DNA from: Brachybacterium sp.
GTDB lineage: Bacteria > Actinomycetota > Actinomycetes > Actinomycetales > Dermabacteraceae
Direction of reading: 5' to 3'
DNA: 16,235 bases
Assembly (NCBI GenBank): GCA_030451965.1
Contig: JAKDNE010000026.1
Location: 1 to 16,235 of the forward strand
The notes beneath the pieces were generated by a model, which ran no database searches, had not been told where the DNA came from, and saw only the letters and a program-made list of their open reading frames with translations. Below are positions 14,050 to 16,235 of this stretch, one piece after another; the first letter of the stretch is position 1, and each line of letters opens with the position of its first letter. The position numbers and the translations under genes were made by a program.

Positions 14050-14079
14050 TTGCGTACTACGCAGACCATTGCGTATAAC
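14050..14079 (+). promoter_or_regulatory. Promoter of the dmdA-like/metF operon
   Basis: TTGCGT (14050-14055) and TATAAC (14074-14079) are separated by 18 bp; the -10 matches consensus at five of six positions and the -35 at three. The start site would fall near 14086, with a leader of about 41 nt ending in AGGGAGG (14114-14120) before ATG 14127. Confidence 0.55.
14051..14063. promoter_or_regulatory. Operator 1, palindrome over the -35
   Basis: TGCGTA-C-TACGCA is a perfect 6+1+6 palindrome. It overlaps the -35 of the dmdA-like operon and lies 31 bp upstream of the IclR start codon. It is the probable IclR-protein site, by position and by similarity to operator 2. Confidence 0.6.
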
Positions 14080-14082
14080 GCG
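14070..14082. promoter_or_regulatory. Operator 2, degenerate copy over the -10
   Basis: TGCGTATAACGCG matches operator 1 at 10 of 13 positions in the same orientation and retains the GCGT-ATA-ACGC palindrome. Its centre is 19 bp from that of operator 1, and it covers the TATAAC -10 box. Confidence 0.55.
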
Positions 14083-14126
14083 CATGGATGCGAGAGTGGG
14101 GTACGGACCGCCCAGGGAGGCCAACG

Positions 14127-15380
14127 ATGACCGTGCACCAGGAACCCCGTGTTCTCCTCTACCCCCGCATCCGCAAGTCGCCGTTCTTCTACGCCTCGCG
14201 GCGTCACGGCGTGCAGATGTACAGCGTCTACAACCACACGTACCACCCCCGGCACTACGGCGACCCGGTCGCGGAGTACTGGGCGCTGCTGGAGGGCGTG
14301 ACCCTCTGGGACGTCGGCGTCGAACGACAGATCGAGATCTCCGGCCCCGACGCCTTCGACTTCACCAACCTGCTCGTCACCCGCGACCTCTCCAAGTGCG
14401 CGGTCGGGCAGTGCAAGTACGTCTTCCTCACCGACCAGCACGGCGGGATCATCAACGATCCGGTCCTGCTGCGGCTGGAGGAGAACCGCTTCTGGCTCTC
14501 CCTCGCCGACAGCGATGTGCTGCTGTGGGCCCGCGGGGTCGCCAGCCACGCCGGGATGGATGTGCGGATCGAGGAGGTCGACGTCGGCCCCGTGCAGGTG
14601 CAGGGCCCGAGATCCTTCGCCGTGATGCGCGATCTGCTGGGCGAGGAGGTGGCGGATCTGCGCTACTACTACCTGCACGACTTCACGATCGACGGGATCG
14701 AGGTGACCGTCTCGCGCACCGGGTACACCGGCGAGATCGGCTACGAGATCTACGTCCACCACGCCTCCCGCGATGCCGAACGGCTGTGGGACCTCGTGCT
14801 CGAGGCCGGGGAGCCGCACGGTCTGCGGGTCATCGGCCCCTGCCATATCCGTCGCATCGAGGGCGGCATGCTCGCCCACGGCGCCGACATCACCGTGGGC
14901 ACCAACCCCTTCGAGGTGGGCATGGGCTACGACTGGATGGTCGACCTCGAGCAGGAGGCGGACTTCATCGGCAAGGAGGCGCTGCGCCGCATCAAGGCGG
15001 AGGGGCCTGCCCGCAGGCTCGTCGGTCTCGAGCTCGGCGGCGAGCGCCTGGGCAGCTACAACGACGGCTCGATGATCGACGCCTTCCCCGTCCACCACGC
15101 AGGCGAGGTGGTCGGCGAGGTCACCTCCGCCTGCTACTCGCCCCGGCTGGAGAAGAACATCGCCCTCGCGCTGGTGCCGGCCGTGCTCTCGGAGATCGGG
15201 ACCCGTTTCACGGTCGACGTCGGCGAGCGGCTGGTGGCGCAGCTGCCAGCGGGAACTGAGCCGGTCGACGAAGTGGTTGTGCCCAAACCGTTAATCGATC
15301 CCACCAAGGAGCAGCCCAAGGGAGATGTCGCGGCCCTCGGCGCGGGCGCCCCGGTCGCGAGCGGCGGTGCCGGGTCCTGA
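14127..15380 (+). CDS. DmdA-like GcvT-family THF-dependent methyltransferase (demethylase)
   Basis: A 417-residue GcvT-fold protein. Its closest recognisable pattern is DMSP demethylase DmdA rather than the glycine-cleavage T protein: VYNHTYHP (34-41), WDVGVERQIEI (61-71), TRDLSK (85-90), GQCKY (94-98), INDPV (109-113), LADSDVLLWARG (126-137), VQGP (158-161), RIEGGMLAHG (243-252) and SACYSPR (334-340). Asp111 sits at the conserved folate-side Asp of GcvT proteins. DmdA moves a methyl group from DMSP to THF, giving 5-methyl-THF. Here no dmdB/C/D genes are nearby, and the core has diverged, so the donor may be another onium or methoxy compound. The C-terminal 30 or so residues (Pro/Gly/Ala/Lys-rich) extend beyond DmdA. 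AGGGAGG lies 6 nt before ATG 14127. The stop is 1 nt from the metF-like start, so the two are translationally coupled. Confidence 0.82.
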   Translation: MTVHQEPRVLLYPRIRKSPFFYASRRHGVQMYSVYNHTYHPRHYGDPVAEYWALLEGVTLWDVGVERQIEISGPDAFDFTNLLVTRDLSKCAVGQCKYVFLTDQHGGIINDPVLLRLEENRFWLSLADSDVLLWARGVASHAGMDVRIEEVDVGPVQVQGPRSFAVMRDLLGEEVADLRYYYLHDFTIDGIEVTVSRTGYTGEIGYEIYVHHASRDAERLWDLVLEAGEPHGLRVIGPCHIRRIEGGMLAHGADITVGTNPFEVGMGYDWMVDLEQEADFIGKEALRRIKAEGPARRLVGLELGGERLGSYNDGSMIDAFPVHHAGEVVGEVTSACYSPRLEKNIALALVPAVLSEIGTRFTVDVGERLVAQLPAGTEPVDEVVVPKPLIDPTKEQPKGDVAALGAGAPVASGGAGS

Positions 15381-15381
15381 G

Positions 15382-16221
15382 ATGACGAAGTCCCCGCACC
15401 CCGGCCCTGTGCCGCATGCCGCGGCGCAGGGCCGCGAGGTCCAGTTCGAGGTGATCCCGCTGCGCGGCATCATTGACGAGGTGAGCACGCACCTGCCCCC
15501 GGGGGCGAGGGTCACCGTGACCGCCTCCCCCGCCCTGGGCCTCCCAGCGACGCTCGAGGTGGCCGAGCAACTGGCACAGCGTGGTTTCCCCGCGATCCCG
15601 CACCTGGCCGCCCGCATGCTCCATGGCGCGGGCGAGGTGGAGGAGGTGCTGGCCCGCCTGACCGAGAAGGGAGTGCAGGAGGCGTTCGTCATCGCCGGCG
15701 ACGCCCCGCACCCGGCCGGAGATCTCCCGGGTGCCCTCGAGCTGCTCGAGGCCATCGGTGCGAGCGGGTCCGGGATCACGGCGGGGGTCGGCGTGCACCC
15801 CGAGGGGCATCCCTTCGTCGAGGAGTCGGAGGCGATGCGGCTGCTGCGGGCGAAGGCGGAGCACGCCTCCTACGCGGTCACCCAGATGTGCTTCGAGGCC
15901 GCCCCGCTGCTGGCCTGGGTCCGTCGGCTGCGAGAGGGCGGCATCTCCCTGCCGGTGCGTCCCGGGATCGCGGTCCCCGCCGGCACCGCCCGCCTGCTGC
16001 GGATCGGCACCAGGATCGGGGTGGGCCGCTCGCTGCGCATGCTCAGCGGCGAGGATGCCGGCATGCGACGCCTGCTGGGTCCGGGACACTGGTCACCGGG
16101 CCCCCTGCTCGATGAGCTGGAGAGGGCACGTGCCGCGCGGCCCGAGCTGAGTCTGCACGGCCCTCACCTCTTTACCTTCAACGCTGTGCGGGTGGCGCGC
16201 GAGTGCGCCGCAGGACTCTGA
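15382..16221 (+). CDS. metF: MetF-like methylenetetrahydrofolate reductase
   Basis: A 279-residue TIM-barrel protein of the methylenetetrahydrofolate reductase family, somewhat divergent. Visible landmarks are Glu23 in QFEVIP (family FEFFPP), HLAAR (74-78; family HLTC-type strand), AGDAPHP (105-111; family RGD-P), GVHPEGHP (137-144), YAVTQMCFEA (164-173), VRPGIAVPA (192-200) and a closing HLFTFN (262-267; family HFYTLN). It interconverts 5-methyl- and 5,10-methylene-THF using FAD. Placed 1 nt after a THF demethylase gene, without a good ribosome binding site of its own, it probably runs in the oxidative direction to recycle 5-methyl-THF, as proposed for metF next to ligM in vanillate degradation, rather than feeding methionine synthesis. 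The gene is complete, ending 14 nt before the window edge; further operon genes may follow. Confidence 0.85.
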   Translation: MTKSPHPGPVPHAAAQGREVQFEVIPLRGIIDEVSTHLPPGARVTVTASPALGLPATLEVAEQLAQRGFPAIPHLAARMLHGAGEVEEVLARLTEKGVQEAFVIAGDAPHPAGDLPGALELLEAIGASGSGITAGVGVHPEGHPFVEESEAMRLLRAKAEHASYAVTQMCFEAAPLLAWVRRLREGGISLPVRPGIAVPAGTARLLRIGTRIGVGRSLRMLSGEDAGMRRLLGPGHWSPGPLLDELERARAARPELSLHGPHLFTFNAVRVARECAAGL

Positions 16222-16235
16222 CCTGCTGGTCCAGG

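Noticed and set aside
14127..15380. Glycine-cleavage T protein (gcvT)
   Set aside because: No gcvH or gcvP nearby, and the internal motifs (YNHT, RDLSK, LADSDVLLWA) match DmdA-type proteins instead.
1..16235. CRISPR array, insertion sequence, phage or toxin-antitoxin genes
   Set aside because: No regularly spaced repeats, transposase or integrase motifs, or paired small toxin/antitoxin frames were seen on either strand.

Overview
This is a high-GC (about 70%) segment of an actinobacterial chromosome. Gene content points to a meso-diaminopimelate-walled member of the Micrococcales, most likely Brachybacterium or another Dermabacteraceae. The hints are a mycobacterial-type lhr-nei pair, an actinobacterial oligoribonuclease, a diaminopimelate dehydrogenase, leaderless-looking starts and TANNNT -10 boxes. 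The genus is an inference from overall resemblance, not from a search.

Layout. Positions 1-3044: the 3' part of an Lhr-type helicase gene, followed by a Nei/Fpg DNA glycosylase gene; this is a repair pair. 3088-3160: tRNA-Arg(UCU). 3191-3941: a small membrane protein gene that overlaps tail-to-tail with a THEM6-like thioesterase gene. 4057-5955: an unusual single reading frame joining oligoribonuclease to an N-acylglucosamine-2-epimerase/mannose-isomerase-family domain. 5975-6325 (minus strand): an MTH1187-family thiamine-binding protein. 6506-7489: meso-diaminopimelate dehydrogenase. 7649-7721: tRNA-His with a leader hairpin and a strong terminator. From about 8043 onward the content is metabolic and probably accessory: an SDR oxidoreductase, a minus-strand FAD amine-oxidase/phytoene-desaturase-like protein, and a large dimethylglycine-oxidase-type flavoprotein. 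These are followed by a minus-strand IclR regulator and, divergent from it, a two-gene operon encoding a DmdA-like GcvT-family demethylase and a MetF-like reductase.

The right third reads as a one-carbon module. The dimethylglycine-oxidase-like enzyme keeps the flavin-linking His, the two active-site positions (His/Tyr) and the folate-domain Asp, and should put formaldehyde-level carbon onto tetrahydrofolate (5,10-methylene-THF). The DmdA-like protein should move an intact methyl group from an onium or methoxy donor to THF (5-methyl-THF). The MetF-like protein, one base downstream, would oxidise that to 5,10-methylene-THF, so both routes meet at the same pool. Two copies of a TGCGTA-N-TACGCA-type palindrome, centred 19 bp apart, lie over the inferred -35 and -10 of the dmdA-like/metF operon and beside the start of the iclR gene. 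This makes a simple inducer-controlled, self-limiting switch likely. The methyl donor is not evident from the window; glycine betaine, DMSP, another betaine or a methoxy compound are all possible.

The two most unusual items are the oligoribonuclease-sugar isomerase fusion and the IclR-controlled THF-dependent demethylation cassette. No CRISPR array, insertion sequence, phage gene or toxin-antitoxin pair was seen.
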